DNA of 64,000 bases from Kofleriaceae bacterium (lineage in GTDB: Bacteria; Myxococcota_A; Polyangia; Haliangiales; Haliangiaceae): NCBI GenBank assembly GCA_025357755.1, contig JANXOP010000380.1, forward strand, positions 35,972-99,971, written 5' to 3'. A model generated the notes under the pieces. It was not told the origin of the DNA, did no database searches, and saw only the letters and a program-made list of their open reading frames with translations. Shown here piece by piece: positions 45,700 to 54,572 of this stretch; the stretch's first letter is position 1; each line of letters starts with the position of its first letter. Position numbers and translations under genes: made by a program.

Positions 45700-45801
45700 G
45701 CCCGTTCACATGTCGGCCTGAGATCGAGTCTCAGCAGGTTGTGATCGGGTGATCGAGGTTCGACCAATCCCGCTCCCGCGCCGGGTGCTACAGACCTGCC
45801 C

Positions 45802-46023
45802 ATGTTGCAGGTTCACGTGACCTCGTCCGACGTGCTCGCCGAGCTGATTCGTTCGACGCAGAACGAGCCCGCTCAGAACAGAACGGACCCCAAGATCGCG
45901 GCCCAAGCCCGCTTGATCCGGGAGACTCAGGCCCAGGCGGCCCAGGACCGACCGAGTTGGCAGACCCTCGATACCGTTGACTTCCAGCGCCTCGACCCCG
46001 AAGACGACTGGACGGAAGTTTGA
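45802..46023 (+). CDS. Small hypothetical protein upstream of tRNA-His
   Basis: A 73-residue protein ('MLQVHVTSSDVLAELIRS') with a Gln/Ala-rich middle helix and acidic end ('DFQRLDPEDDWTEV'). There is no signal or membrane segment. The stop is 26 bp before the tRNA gene. The family is not recognised; coding is supported by amino-acid composition and a clean ATG start. Confidence 0.5.
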   Translation: MLQVHVTSSDVLAELIRSTQNEPAQNRTDPKIAAQARLIRETQAQAAQDRPSWQTLDTVDFQRLDPEDDWTEV

Positions 46024-46049
46024 GTTTCAGGTAAAAACTCGGCCTTCAC

Positions 46050-46126
46050 GGCGACTGTAGCTCAATTGGCAGAGCGCTAGGTTGTGGTCCTAGATGTAGA
46101 GGGTTCGATCCCCTTCAGTCGCCCCA
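46050..46126 (+). tRNA. tRNA-His (anticodon GTG), CCA encoded
   Basis: A full cloverleaf can be drawn: acceptor stem pairs 46051-46057 with 46116-46122, anticodon stem CTAGG/CCTAG at 46077-46081 and 46089-46093 with anticodon GTG at 46084-46086, T arm with GGTTCGATCC at 46102-46111. The extra G at 46050 (position -1) faces C at 46123 (position 73), the identity pair unique to tRNA-His. The 3' CCA (46124-46126) is encoded. Confidence 0.97.
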
Positions 46127-46359
46127 CGGTTACAACGGTTCCGCTCGTCGGCTTGAATCCCGCGCGAACATGACGTCGGGTGTCGCGGGGGTCGAACCTG
46201 GCGAACGAGTGCCGTCATCCCCGTCAAGAATCGGTCGACTCTCTGATCTCAGGCACGTCTTGTGAGCTAACGACTGACGCGCTCGAGCGAACGGCGCAGT
46301 CAACGCACCCGGTCGTGACCGAGATTCGAGCCGCCGTATCGCAGAGAGCGCTCGAATCA

Positions 46360-46600
46360 CTATTGGCTCGCCATCGGCCGACGTTGAGACCCGCTGATCT
46401 CGAGCTCATTCGCGCGCACCTTCGTTGACCAACGCGTTCTCTTCTTCGTCGCGGGTGGCTTCTTCGGCTTGGCGACGCGTTTCGCACGGAGCTCGAGCTT
46501 CTTCGCCGCCGCGGGTGCGTGCGCATGTCCACTCCACGACCGGCAACGCGACCGCGCTTCGGGTGTTCCGCTGTTCCCGCCATCGTCATGGAAACGCAGT
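46360..46600 (-). pseudogene. Remnant of a Lys/Ala-rich basic protein
   Basis: On the minus strand one frame reads 'APAAAKKLELRAKRVAKPKK' and 'PATKKRTRWSTKVRANELE' down to a TAG at 46360-46362. This resembles the Lys/Ala/Pro tail of histone-H1-like or HU-type proteins. Upstream the frame lacks a start and protein-like sequence moves to another frame, so it is probably frameshifted. Confidence 0.3.
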
Positions 46601-46610
46601 CAACGGGCGA

Positions 46611-46955
46611 TCAGAACGTTGCGCCGAGTGTCACTTGCGGTCCGATCGCCCAGTCTTTGACGCTGTTGACCTGTCCGCGTACGCCGAACGACATCTCGAA
46701 CCACGACAACCGAGCCGCGACCGCAATCGCGGCTGTAGCGAGCAGCGCTTCCGTCTTGGCGACTTCCTTCGCCGAGCCTGTGACGTGCTCCTCGTGACCG
46801 TGGATATCGCTGAGATCCATGGTCCGGACGTCGGCGAGGCCTGCGCCAACTGTACTTTGCAGCGACACGTCGCCATACCTGAACCGTCGGAAGGTCGTGC
46901 TCAACACGACGGGGACGCAGAAGCCGGCGTGCGCGAGCTCGCGACCGCGATGGCC
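46611..46955 (-). pseudogene. C-terminal remnant of an outer-membrane protein
   Basis: The minus-strand frame from ~46955 to 46611 reads 'ELAHAGFCVPVVLSTTFRRF', 'GDVSLQSTVGAGLADVRTMD', 'ALLATAAIAVAARLSWFEMS' and ends 'AIGPQVTLGATF', a terminal Phe as in Bam-dependent barrels. Upstream of ~46955 the frame becomes low-complexity Ser/Arg and overlaps the start of the plus-strand gene at 47008, so the 5' part is missing. Confidence 0.4.
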
Positions 46956-47007
46956 ACGTGACGAAGACTTGCGAACCGACCTCGAGTAGGATACTGAACA
47001 CCTGTTC

Positions 47008-47436
47008 ATGTCGAGCACTAGCGACTTCGATCCTCTTCCCACTGACGTCCGAGCCGTGGTCGAGCTGTTCTCGACGCAGCTCGCGAGGGTCAGCTTCCCA
47101 GACGTCGACGCCGCGAAGTTCCGCCAGCAGGAAGAAGCACTCCGTACAGAGGCAACGATGGTCGCGCGTGCGCGCGAGGCACTCGTGGCCGCCGAGGCCG
47201 CGTTCGCTCGTCGACTCGAAGAGCTCGTGGACACCACCACGCGCGCGTTGGCATATGCGCGAATCTACGCCGACGCGGACCGGTCCCGCGGATCGCTCGC
47301 GGCCGCGATCGCGGCGATCGCGAGCCCGTCGCCGCGCGGCGAACCGTCGATCGCCCCGAAACGGCGCGGACGTCCGCCCAAGCGCAGCGCCGAGCTGTTC
47401 GATGTCGCGACCGCGCCCGCCGAACCAGTGGTCTAG
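47008..47436 (+). CDS. Small protein with AT-hook-like C-terminal motif
   Basis: A 142-residue protein. Residues ~10-100 are helical ('VRAVVELFSTQLARVSFPDV', then 'EALRTEATMVARAREALVAAEAAFARRLEEL', a coiled-coil-like heptad pattern). The C-terminal part has 'PKRRGRPPKRS', a GRP-core AT-hook that can bind the DNA minor groove. Similar RGRPPK motifs occur in myxobacterial CarD-like and histone-like proteins, but no further domain is visible. A DNA-binding accessory role is inferred. Confidence 0.6.
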   Translation: MSSTSDFDPLPTDVRAVVELFSTQLARVSFPDVDAAKFRQQEEALRTEATMVARAREALVAAEAAFARRLEELVDTTTRALAYARIYADADRSRGSLAAAIAAIASPSPRGEPSIAPKRRGRPPKRSAELFDVATAPAEPVV

Positions 47437-47527
47437 GCGGTCGCCCGCGCGCTGCTGATCGATCCGCACGCGATCGCAGGATCGAGTGGTCTGAAGCTCC
47501 GCCGGGTCTGTGCGCAGCCTCGATTTG

Positions 47528-47851
47528 TCACTCGGGTGGATTCGCGATCGCGACGACTTCGAGAACCGAGCCGTCGCCGAGATCGATCGACTGAACCGAC
47601 GACGGATCTGTATTCGCGCGCATCGCCCGGCAGATCGGACAATCGTCATCTTCGGCCGGCGCTGCGACGTTGCCGGCGGACTGGAACGCCTGATCGAGCC
47701 AGTCGGGCATGCGAGGGTGATTCTTGGTCTTCATGCTCCAGCACTTTCCACATGGCGTGCCATCGCTATGTGCGCAGGATCGTTTCGCCGCCTGTTTGGC
47801 GCGTCCGACGCTCGGACTCACTTGTCCGAGATCCGTTCGGACAACGGACAA
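47528..47851 (-). CDS. Small Cys-containing hypothetical protein
   Basis: A 107-residue protein with two Cys clusters, 'SCAHSDGTPCGKCW' (residues ~25-38) and 'DDDCPICRAMRAN' (~70-82), and an acidic C-terminal end. The spacing could bind one zinc as a split knuckle. No signal peptide. The family is not recognised. It is convergent with the gene at 47008. Confidence 0.55.
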   Translation of the reverse strand: MSVVRTDLGQVSPSVGRAKQAAKRSCAHSDGTPCGKCWSMKTKNHPRMPDWLDQAFQSAGNVAAPAEDDDCPICRAMRANTDPSSVQSIDLGDGSVLEVVAIANPPE

Positions 47852-47988
47852 GCCGGAATGACCAACCGACGTTGAACCGCCCCGAGATGTCCGGAGGCTG
47901 GTTTTCTTGAGTCAGGCGGCCATCGCCTGACCCTCTTGTTTATATCGCGCAGACCCTCTCGCCGTGCGCTTTCGGCTACGATGCGACG

Positions 47989-49722
47989 TTGTCGGCGAAG
48001 GCGTTCAGTGTCGATCTTCCCGGCCTCTTGCGGGTGTTCGGCGGTCACCTCTACTCGAACTCAGGCGTCTTCCTGCGCGAGCTCGTCCAGAATGGGGTCG
48101 ATGCGATCGTCGAGCAACGTCGCGCCGAGCCAACGTTCGTGGGTCGCGTCAGGGTTCACACCGACGAAACGGCTGGGATCGTCGAGGTTGCGGACGATGG
48201 GGTCGGCCTCGACGAGGCTCGGATCGACCTGTGCCTCGCCAAGATCGGCTACTCGTCGAAGGTAAAGGACGACGACCTGCTCGGCCGCTTCGGCATCGGC
48301 CTGCTGTCGGGCTTTCTCGTCGCGCGCGAGCTGATCGTCGAGACCCTCGTCGCCGGCGGCACCCCGCTGCGCTGGCGAGCGACCCCCGACGGCATCCACT
48401 CCACCGAGCGCGGCGCGCGCACGACCCGCGGCACGACGGTGCGGCTCGTCCTCGCCGACCAGCATCGCCAGTACGCCCGGCCCACGGTCGTCCGCGAGCT
48501 GCTCGATCGTTATGTCAAGTACCTCGCCTTCGAGGTCGAGCATGAAGGCACGACGGTCACCGTCTCCGCGCCATGGCTCGCCAACGATCCGGCGGCTGCG
48601 ATCCAGGCAATGCTCGCGGACCACCACAGCGAACCGCTCGCGGTCTTCGCCCTCCCGCGCGGTGCCTCGGCGCGCGGCTGCTTGTGGCTCACGTCGGAGC
48701 GCGCACCCGACGAAGGTGGCCGCGTCGACGTCTACCTGCGCGGCATGCTGCTCGAGCGGGGTGCGCGAAAGCTGCTCCCTAAATGGGCGAGCTTCATCAC
48801 CGGTGTCGTCGAAGCACCGGCGCTCGCGCCGACGGCGAGTCGCGAGACATTCGTCGATGATGGGGCCGCGGTCGAGCTCGCGAACGACCTCCACGCTGCG
48901 CTCCTGCTAGGCCTGCAAACGCTCGGGGTTCGGGAGCTGGCGAGTGTGCTGGCGGCGCACTATCTCCCGCTTCGCGGCGCATGCGTCGACTCGCCGGCGC
49001 TCCTCGATGCCATCGGCGACCGGCTTCCGGTGCACTCGAACGTCGGGCTCGTGGACATCCCGACGCTGCTCGCGTCGCAGTCAGACCGAGTGATCCGCTA
49101 CGTCCAGACCCAGCAAGACTTCGCGCATACCTCGCCGCTCGCGAACGCGCACGGCATCGCGCTCGTCGATGCGTCGTACATCCACGACGTACCGTTCTTG
49201 CAGGCGTACGCGGAGCACAAGCATCTCAAGCTCGTCGCGCTTTCGGTCGACGAGCTCGAGCTGATGATCCAGCCCGCGCCGGACCTCGTGCCGCAGTTCA
49301 CCCGCGTGCTCGCTGCCGCGCGCGAAGCGCTCGAGGGGTTCGGAGTGAGCCCCGAGCTCGGCCGGTTCGAGCCAAGCGCGATGCCAGCGTTCCTGATGTC
49401 CGACGCGCTGGCGACGCAGGAGCGCGCCGGCGAGCTCGCGCAAAACACGGGCTCGTCTCTCGTCCGCTCGTTGATGAGCGGGCTCGCCGCGGCGAAACCT
49501 GTGCGAGGGACCCGCTTCGTGCTCAACGTCCATAACAAGCTCGTGGCCGCACTGCCGACGATCGTGGATGAAGCGCGGATTCGCCGCGTCGTCCGTCTGC
49601 TCTACGCGCAGTCGTCGATGACGTTGCGCCGCAGCCTCTCGATCGCGCAGACCCGCGCGTTCTCGGACGATCTCCTCGCGCTCCTCGAGGATAACGTCCA
49701 GACCGCCGCCGGGCTCAACTGA
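47989..49722 (+). CDS. Hsp90-family (HtpG-like) ATPase
   Basis: A 577-residue protein starting at TTG 47989, where similarity to Hsp90 begins; no ATG or GTG lies nearby in frame. The GHKL ATP site is intact: 'HLYSNSGVFLRELVQNGVDA' (catalytic Glu and Mg-binding Asn as in 'RELISNASDA'), 'VADDGVGLD', 'KIGYSSK' in the lid and 'LLGRFGIGLLSGFLVA'. The middle domain carries 'SFITGVVEAPALAPTASRE', matching the 'NVSRE' Arg loop that contacts ATP phosphate. The C-terminal dimerisation part is shorter and divergent. It belongs to the divergent bacterial Hsp90-like group, not the housekeeping HtpG. It is translationally coupled to a TPR-like gene (TGATG). Confidence 0.9.
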   Translation: MSAKAFSVDLPGLLRVFGGHLYSNSGVFLRELVQNGVDAIVEQRRAEPTFVGRVRVHTDETAGIVEVADDGVGLDEARIDLCLAKIGYSSKVKDDDLLGRFGIGLLSGFLVARELIVETLVAGGTPLRWRATPDGIHSTERGARTTRGTTVRLVLADQHRQYARPTVVRELLDRYVKYLAFEVEHEGTTVTVSAPWLANDPAAAIQAMLADHHSEPLAVFALPRGASARGCLWLTSERAPDEGGRVDVYLRGMLLERGARKLLPKWASFITGVVEAPALAPTASRETFVDDGAAVELANDLHAALLLGLQTLGVRELASVLAAHYLPLRGACVDSPALLDAIGDRLPVHSNVGLVDIPTLLASQSDRVIRYVQTQQDFAHTSPLANAHGIALVDASYIHDVPFLQAYAEHKHLKLVALSVDELELMIQPAPDLVPQFTRVLAAAREALEGFGVSPELGRFEPSAMPAFLMSDALATQERAGELAQNTGSSLVRSLMSGLAAAKPVRGTRFVLNVHNKLVAALPTIVDEARIRRVVRLLYAQSSMTLRRSLSIAQTRAFSDDLLALLEDNVQTAAGLN

Positions 49723-50744
49723 TGACCGCGCTGCGCTCCGAGATCGACGACATGGTCAGGCAGCCGCTGACCCGCGACGTGGCGGTCGCGTGCGCCGAGC
49801 TCGCAGCCCGGGCGATCGCGAGTGGTGACCTCCAGGCTGCAGTCATCGCGAAGGAACACGAGATCTCCGCTGCGACCCACACCGGCATGCACCAGCACGC
49901 GGTCGTGTGCTGTGCCGAGATCATCGAGCTCTGGGATCAGCTCGCGTTACTTCCTGCGCTCGAAGTGAGGACCCAGCGAAACTTGATCCACGCGCTCAAG
50001 CACGGCACCGAGTCCGCGCTCGAGCTGCCCGAGATCGATCTCGGCACGGCGCGCGAGCTGCTCGCGACGCTGCAACGGTTGCTCGAACGCTTCAGTATCT
50101 CGCTGGTCGCGCTATGGACCCTCGAGGCTCGGCTCGCGTGGATCGAAGGTGATCGCGCGGTGATGAAGGACCGGATGGAGCGGGTCATTCCCTCATTTCC
50201 GAAGCGCAAGCGGCACCTGGACTGCAGCGACTGTCTCGGTTGCACGCTCGTGGACTTCACGCGCTACATGGAAGGCGAGACCGACGCCGCCGAGCTCGAG
50301 GAGTTCGCGAAAGCGGTGATGGCCATGAGCTCGTATCAACCGTGCGCCTACGCCGACCGCCGGGTGCCGGCGCAGCTCGCGGTCGCCTACGTGCGCCAGG
50401 GCCGGATCGCGGAGGCACGGAGGCATGCGATCAAGGCGGTGCGGCTCGCCGATACGGTCGGCGCGGGTTGGGTCGAAGCGCGCACCGCAGCCCTCGAGGT
50501 CGCCGTCGCATCGGCGGACGCCACGTGGTGCACGTCGCTCGTCGACAGCACGCTCCCTGTGCTCGCGACTCTCGAAGAGCCGTACGGCCAGCTCGCCGCG
50601 TACGTCGCGATCTATCGCGCGCTTCGCGCACTCGACCGCGACCCGACCGAGGCTCGCACGCGCGCCCAGGGACTCGCGCGCCGTATCGACGCGCGTCTCG
50701 CTTCGCCCCGGCATCTCCGCGAGACCGAAGCAGCGACGTCCTAA
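49722..50744 (+). CDS. TPR-like helical protein coupled to Hsp90-like gene
   Basis: A 340-residue all-helical protein. Its ATG shares one base with the TGA of the Hsp90-like gene. Helix-pair repeats of TPR type run through most of it ('ACAELAARAIASGDLQAAVI', 'AVAYVRQGRIAEARRHAIKA', 'LAAYVAIYRALRALDRDPTE'), with a Cys cluster 'LDCSDCLGCTLVDF' near residue 166-180. Eukaryotic Hsp90 works with TPR co-chaperones, so a co-chaperone or client-adaptor role is attractive, yet inferred from gene coupling only. Confidence 0.78.
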   Translation: MTALRSEIDDMVRQPLTRDVAVACAELAARAIASGDLQAAVIAKEHEISAATHTGMHQHAVVCCAEIIELWDQLALLPALEVRTQRNLIHALKHGTESALELPEIDLGTARELLATLQRLLERFSISLVALWTLEARLAWIEGDRAVMKDRMERVIPSFPKRKRHLDCSDCLGCTLVDFTRYMEGETDAAELEEFAKAVMAMSSYQPCAYADRRVPAQLAVAYVRQGRIAEARRHAIKAVRLADTVGAGWVEARTAALEVAVASADATWCTSLVDSTLPVLATLEEPYGQLAAYVAIYRALRALDRDPTEARTRAQGLARRIDARLASPRHLRETEAATS

Positions 50745-50977
50745 CGGCGCTGTCGGCGATCCGCGCGATCAGATGAACGAAGCCCGGCATCGTCAGCGCG
50801 GGCGCGACCCAGATCACGAGCTCCATCGTGGCCGCCGACGGCACGAGCTTCCGCGCCGTGCTCGCGCAGCATCGCGATCCGCGAAACGCTCAGCGTCGTC
50901 GTGATCCGGCAAGCGGCGAGCGGCGTCGCGCCGAACGTTGCAGCGAGTGACCGGCCTGCGTCCGGCACTGCGATCAC
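50741..50977 (-). pseudogene. Frameshifted remnant downstream of TetR gene
   Basis: A GTG at 50977 overlaps the TetR stop. The frame starts as 'MIAVPDAGRSLAATFGATPL' then 'ITTTLSVSRIAMLREHG'; after about residue 41 protein-like sequence continues in another frame as 'SAATMELVIWVAPALTMPGF' and 'VHLIARIADSAV'. It looks like a broken gene once in operon with the TetR gene. The product is unknown. Confidence 0.35.
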
Positions 50978-51486
50978 TCCAGCGCGGCGTTGACGAACGC
51001 CGAGAGCGATCGACCGAGCGCGGTCAGGTCCGGAGCGGGGCGGAGCAGCTCGCTCGCGACCACGGCATTGACCCCACCGATGACTGCGAGCCGGTGAACC
51101 GGGTCGACCTCGGCGTCTCCTAACAGCTGATCGGCGAAGCGATGGTTCAGATCGTCGCGACGCTTCAGCGCGCGCGGACCCGCGCCGAGCACGTCGACCA
51201 TGAACACGCGCGCGACCGCGAGGTTTTGATCGAGCGCGGCCAGAAAGCCAAGCACGTAGTCGTTGCGTCGAGCGGTCTTGCCGGCGCGACGAGTCCCGGC
51301 CGCGATCAGGTCTGCGAGCACGCGTTCCGACACGACGTCGTACGCCGCCAGGAAGCAGTCCTCTTTGTCATCGAAGTGCTCGTAGAACGCTTTGCGCGAG
51401 ACGCCCGCGTGCCCGATCACGTGCGCGGCGCTGGCGCCTGCGTAGCCGTGGCGCGGGCTAGAATGAGTCGCCCGCGAAACGCTACG
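50974..51486 (-). pseudogene. TetR-family regulator, 5' end lost
   Basis: A minus-strand frame open from 51486. It contains the end of a TetR helix-turn-helix ('HGYAGASAAHVIGHAGVSRKAFYEHFDDKEDCF' region, recognition helix 'SRKAFYEHF') and a full ligand-binding domain to 'LSAFVNAALE'. The first helices are missing: upstream of the homology a stop lies at 51487-51489 and another gene fragment begins. A GTG at 51420 could give a 148-residue product lacking half of the HTH, probably unable to bind DNA. Confidence 0.7.
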
Positions 51487-51579
51487 TCACGATTCACGCG
51501 CGACCGTTTCGTGAGCTGAATCAGCTCGGCGCGCTCGTCTTCCGTAATCGTCAACGCGAGCCTCCGTGGCCGTCCCATG
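51418..51579 (-). mobile_element. N-terminal fragment of an IS630-type transposase
   Basis: An ATG at 51577-51579 starts 'MGRPRRLALTITEDERAELI' then 'KRSRVNRDVAFRGRLILARA', the usual start of IS630/Tc1-type transposases (DNA-binding helix region with 'RAxLILAxA'). The similarity stops abruptly after about 43 residues and the frame ends at 51418 inside the TetR remnant. No DDE domain or terminal repeats are visible, so only a scar remains. Confidence 0.55.
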
Positions 51580-51690
51580 CTTCGTTAGATCACGGCGAGG
51601 CAAATTCTGCTAGCGGCTCCGTTTCCGGCGGACCAGGAATGCGGGGCGGATGGTCCCTTGCAATGGCTCGGGTCGAACGCGCGCACATTC

Positions 51691-51730
51691 GCGGGTCATC
51701 GCGCGTCATCGCGCGTTATCAGTCGTCATC
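51691..51730. repeat. Four 10-bp direct repeats downstream of kinase gene
   Basis: Units GCGGGTCATC, GCGCGTCATC, GCGCGTTATC and AGTCGTCATC follow without gaps, one per helical turn, ending 17 bp beyond the kinase stop codon (51747-51749). They may be a protein-binding array or simple slippage. Confidence 0.6.
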
Positions 51731-51746
51731 CTCGACGAAGACTCGA

Positions 51747-54572
51747 TCAGCGCCCGTGCTTCGCCAACCAGCGCTCGACGCTCGCGGCGTTGTCGCTCTG
51801 CGCCGGGTCGGCGCGGTACGCGTCGCGCGCGGCGGTGGCGAGCTGGTTCGCGCGCGCGCGATCGCCATGGGTCGTCACGAGCGCGCGCGCGAGCCAGAAG
51901 CGAGCCTCCGCGACCTCGCTGGGCGGGCTGCCGTGTCTCTCGCGCAGCGAAAGCGCCCGCTCGAAGTGCGCGATCGCATCCGCGGGCTTGTTCGCCGCGA
52001 GCTCGCCATCGGCGACGCCGATCAGATCGTAGGCGAGGTTCGGGTGCTCCGGCCCCAGCGCCTTCTCCTCGATCGCGAGCGCACGCGTGAACTCCGCTAC
52101 GGCTGCGGCCGTGTGGTGGGTATCCATCAGCACCGAAGCGATGTAGCTGTGCGTTGCGCCTACCTCGCCGCTTTCGGGGCCGAGCGCCTTCTCCAGGATC
52201 GCGAGCGCCCGCTGGTGAGTGGCGAGTGCCTCGTCGTCGCGGTGCGCGCCGTGCAGCGCGGCGCCGAGAGAGTTGAGCGAGGTCGCGAGGTCCGGATGGT
52301 CGGGGCCGAACGTCTGCTCGGCGATCGCGACGGCGCGCTGATGGATCGCCAGGGCCTCGTCCTTCTTGCCCATCCCCTCGAGCGTGATGCCCATGTTGTC
52401 GAGCACGACGCCCACGCGATAATCGTTCGGGCCGTACATCTTCTCGCGGTCGGCGAGCGCTCGCTGGTACCGGCGCATCGACTCCTCGGACTTGCCTTCG
52501 AAGAAGGCGAGGGTGCCGAGCTCGATGTCGAGCTCTGCCCTGCGATCGAGCGACGTCGTGCCGGCGAGCAGCGCCTCCGCGTGCTGCCCGTCCTGGGTAG
52601 CCTCGGCGTAGTCGCCGGCCTGTGCCGCGGCGTACGTGATCGCGCTCCAGATATGGGCCGCGAGTAGGCGGTCTCCGGCGGTCTCGGCAGCGAGCACCGC
52701 GTCTCGCAGGATCGGGGACGCGGCCTTGTAATCCTGCCGGCGCGACTCGAGCGACCCGAGCTCGAGGAAGGCGGTCGCGGTGAACGGCGCGTATCCGAGC
52801 ACCTTCGCGCGGGTGACGACGCCCTCGAGTACAGCGTCCTGCTCGTTCGTACGGCCGGCGTGCTCCTTCGCGCGCGCGTCGTCGAGCAGCGTTTGTAGCT
52901 TCGCGAGCTCGGCGCGCGCAGCCGGGTCCGATGGAGGCGGCATCGCCGCGGTCAGTCCGGCGGTATCCGCGCATTCGTCGAGAGACGGCAGGTCCTGGAC
53001 CGCGCCGATCGCGTGTGGCACGACAGCGGCGTCGGCGTGCGCGAGGACCTCGACCTGCGCCGTCATCGCGCGGAGCCGGCCGTCGAGGCACGTCATGCGC
53101 AGGTCGAGCAGGTGCTCGGATTGTTCGTGCCGGACGCTCGTCGCCCGGCAGGTGTCGTCGTGCATCGCGACCCACGCGTTCGCGTAGGCGTCGAGTGCTC
53201 GTTCGACGCGCGCCCGCGTGTCGGACGCGTAGCTCACGCCGCTCGCAGCAAACGCGTGTTCGAGGCCCGCGCGACGCGGCGGGTCCCACACGCCGGCGAG
53301 CCGCTCGCGCGCGCCCGCACACGGGTCCTTCCGGGTGGTGTGAAGCAGCCGCGCGGTGGCCAGTCCCGCGATCGCCGCTGCCGCGAGCGCGATGCCAACG
53401 ATCGCGACGAGGCGCTTGCGCCGGCCCGCGCCTGGATCATCACCGAGCTGTTCGAGCAGCGCGTGCAACGTCGGATGTCGGCCGTCCGCTTCGATCGACA
53501 GACCGCGGAGCACGGCGTCGCGGACGCGCGTGGGGACCTCGCTGTTCGTGGGCGGCGGCGAGATCTCGTCGTGGATCACCGCCTGCGACAGCTCGACGAT
53601 CGTGTTGCCGGCGAACGGGGGCTTGCCCCACAGCGCCTCGAACAGCGCGACGCAGAAGCTGAACTGATCGGAGCGCGCGTCGGTCGGTGCGTTGCTCCAC
53701 TGCTCGGGCGACATGTACAGCGGCGTGCCCATCAGTGCGCCGGTCTGGGTGAGCGGCGACGACAGGAGCTTGCGCTGCGAGATGCTCAGGTCAGCGCCGG
53801 ACCTGTCGAGCGGCGCGGCGGTTGCCGCGTGGCCCTCGTCCGCGCGCGCGAGGCCGAAGTCGAGCACGCGAATCCGCCCGTCCTGCCCGACGAGGACATT
53901 CTCGGGCTTGAAGTCGCGATGGACCAGTCCGGCGGCGTGCGCCGCTTCGAGTCCGTGCCCGGCTTCGACGAATGCCGCGATGATCGCGCTGCATCCCCGT
54001 GGCTCCTTCTTGAGCCAGTCGCGCAGGGTCAGCCCTGCCACGAGCTCCATCGCCACGAACACGTCGTCGCCGAGCGTGCCCACGTCGTAGACGGGAACGA
54101 CGTTCGGATGAGAGAGCCGCGCCATCGCCTGGGCTTCACGCAGGAGACGGGCGCGCGCATCCGCGTCGTTACCGGCGCGCGTGCTCGGCTTCATGACCTT
54201 GAGCGCGACCTGGCGATCGAGCTCCGGATCGTACGCGGCATACACGATCCCCATACCGCCGCTGCCGAGTTGCTTGACGACGACGTAGCGCCCGAGCTGT
54301 GCGCCACGCGGCAACGCGACCTCGGACGGCCGCTTCGCGCGAGCGCGGATCGGTCGCCCGGCCGCGAGAGCCGGCGCGGTCGGGCCGGACACGAGGTCGT
54401 CCGCGGCCGACACCGTCTCGCCTGACGCGAGCGCGTCGTCCGACGCAGCGTCAGTACGCGCGAGCTCGTCCTCCGACGGCTTCGAGCCGACACCCATAGC
54501 ACCACGATAGAGCATGTCGATGTGCAGGTCGATCAGGTCCTTCAGGATCCGTGAGGGGCGTACGTCCCCCAT
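51747..54572 (-). CDS. Transmembrane Ser/Thr protein kinase with TPR ectodomain
   Basis: A 941-residue kinase. After a disordered ~95-residue start the kinase domain shows 'LGSGGMGIV', 'VALKVM', 'HRDFKPEN' and 'DFGLAR', with 'GTPLYMSPEQW' after the activation loop. One membrane helix ('LVAIVGIALAAAAIAGLATA', around 385-405) precedes a Cys domain ('DPCAGARERLAGVWDPPRRAGL', 'DTCRATSVRHEQSEHLLDLRMTCLD', 'LPSLDECAD') and kinesin-light-chain-type TPRs ('ALAIHQRAVAIAEQTFGPDHPDLATSLNSLG'). The Cys domain and repeats match the kinase at 1789-4260, so the two are paralogs. Alternative starts at inner Met residues would only trim the disordered part. Confidence 0.93.
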   Translation of the reverse strand: MGDVRPSRILKDLIDLHIDMLYRGAMGVGSKPSEDELARTDAASDDALASGETVSAADDLVSGPTAPALAAGRPIRARAKRPSEVALPRGAQLGRYVVVKQLGSGGMGIVYAAYDPELDRQVALKVMKPSTRAGNDADARARLLREAQAMARLSHPNVVPVYDVGTLGDDVFVAMELVAGLTLRDWLKKEPRGCSAIIAAFVEAGHGLEAAHAAGLVHRDFKPENVLVGQDGRIRVLDFGLARADEGHAATAAPLDRSGADLSISQRKLLSSPLTQTGALMGTPLYMSPEQWSNAPTDARSDQFSFCVALFEALWGKPPFAGNTIVELSQAVIHDEISPPPTNSEVPTRVRDAVLRGLSIEADGRHPTLHALLEQLGDDPGAGRRKRLVAIVGIALAAAAIAGLATARLLHTTRKDPCAGARERLAGVWDPPRRAGLEHAFAASGVSYASDTRARVERALDAYANAWVAMHDDTCRATSVRHEQSEHLLDLRMTCLDGRLRAMTAQVEVLAHADAAVVPHAIGAVQDLPSLDECADTAGLTAAMPPPSDPAARAELAKLQTLLDDARAKEHAGRTNEQDAVLEGVVTRAKVLGYAPFTATAFLELGSLESRRQDYKAASPILRDAVLAAETAGDRLLAAHIWSAITYAAAQAGDYAEATQDGQHAEALLAGTTSLDRRAELDIELGTLAFFEGKSEESMRRYQRALADREKMYGPNDYRVGVVLDNMGITLEGMGKKDEALAIHQRAVAIAEQTFGPDHPDLATSLNSLGAALHGAHRDDEALATHQRALAILEKALGPESGEVGATHSYIASVLMDTHHTAAAVAEFTRALAIEEKALGPEHPNLAYDLIGVADGELAANKPADAIAHFERALSLRERHGSPPSEVAEARFWLARALVTTHGDRARANQLATAARDAYRADPAQSDNAASVERWLAKHGR

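Larger units (their letters stand above)
46127..47007. other. Gene-poor stretch with decayed genes after tRNA-His
   Basis: No intact gene. The plus strand has an open frame to 46428 with a coding-like end ('ALESLLARHRPTLRPADLELIRAHLR') but no good start. The minus strand carries two likely remnants listed separately (46360-46600 and 46611-46955). Composition is less GC-biased than the flanks in places. The position just behind a tRNA fits a scar of past integration. Confidence 0.45.

Noticed and set aside
53013..54425. 470-codon open frame on the plus strand opposite the third kinase
   Set aside because: Shadow of the kinase domain; no motif of its own.
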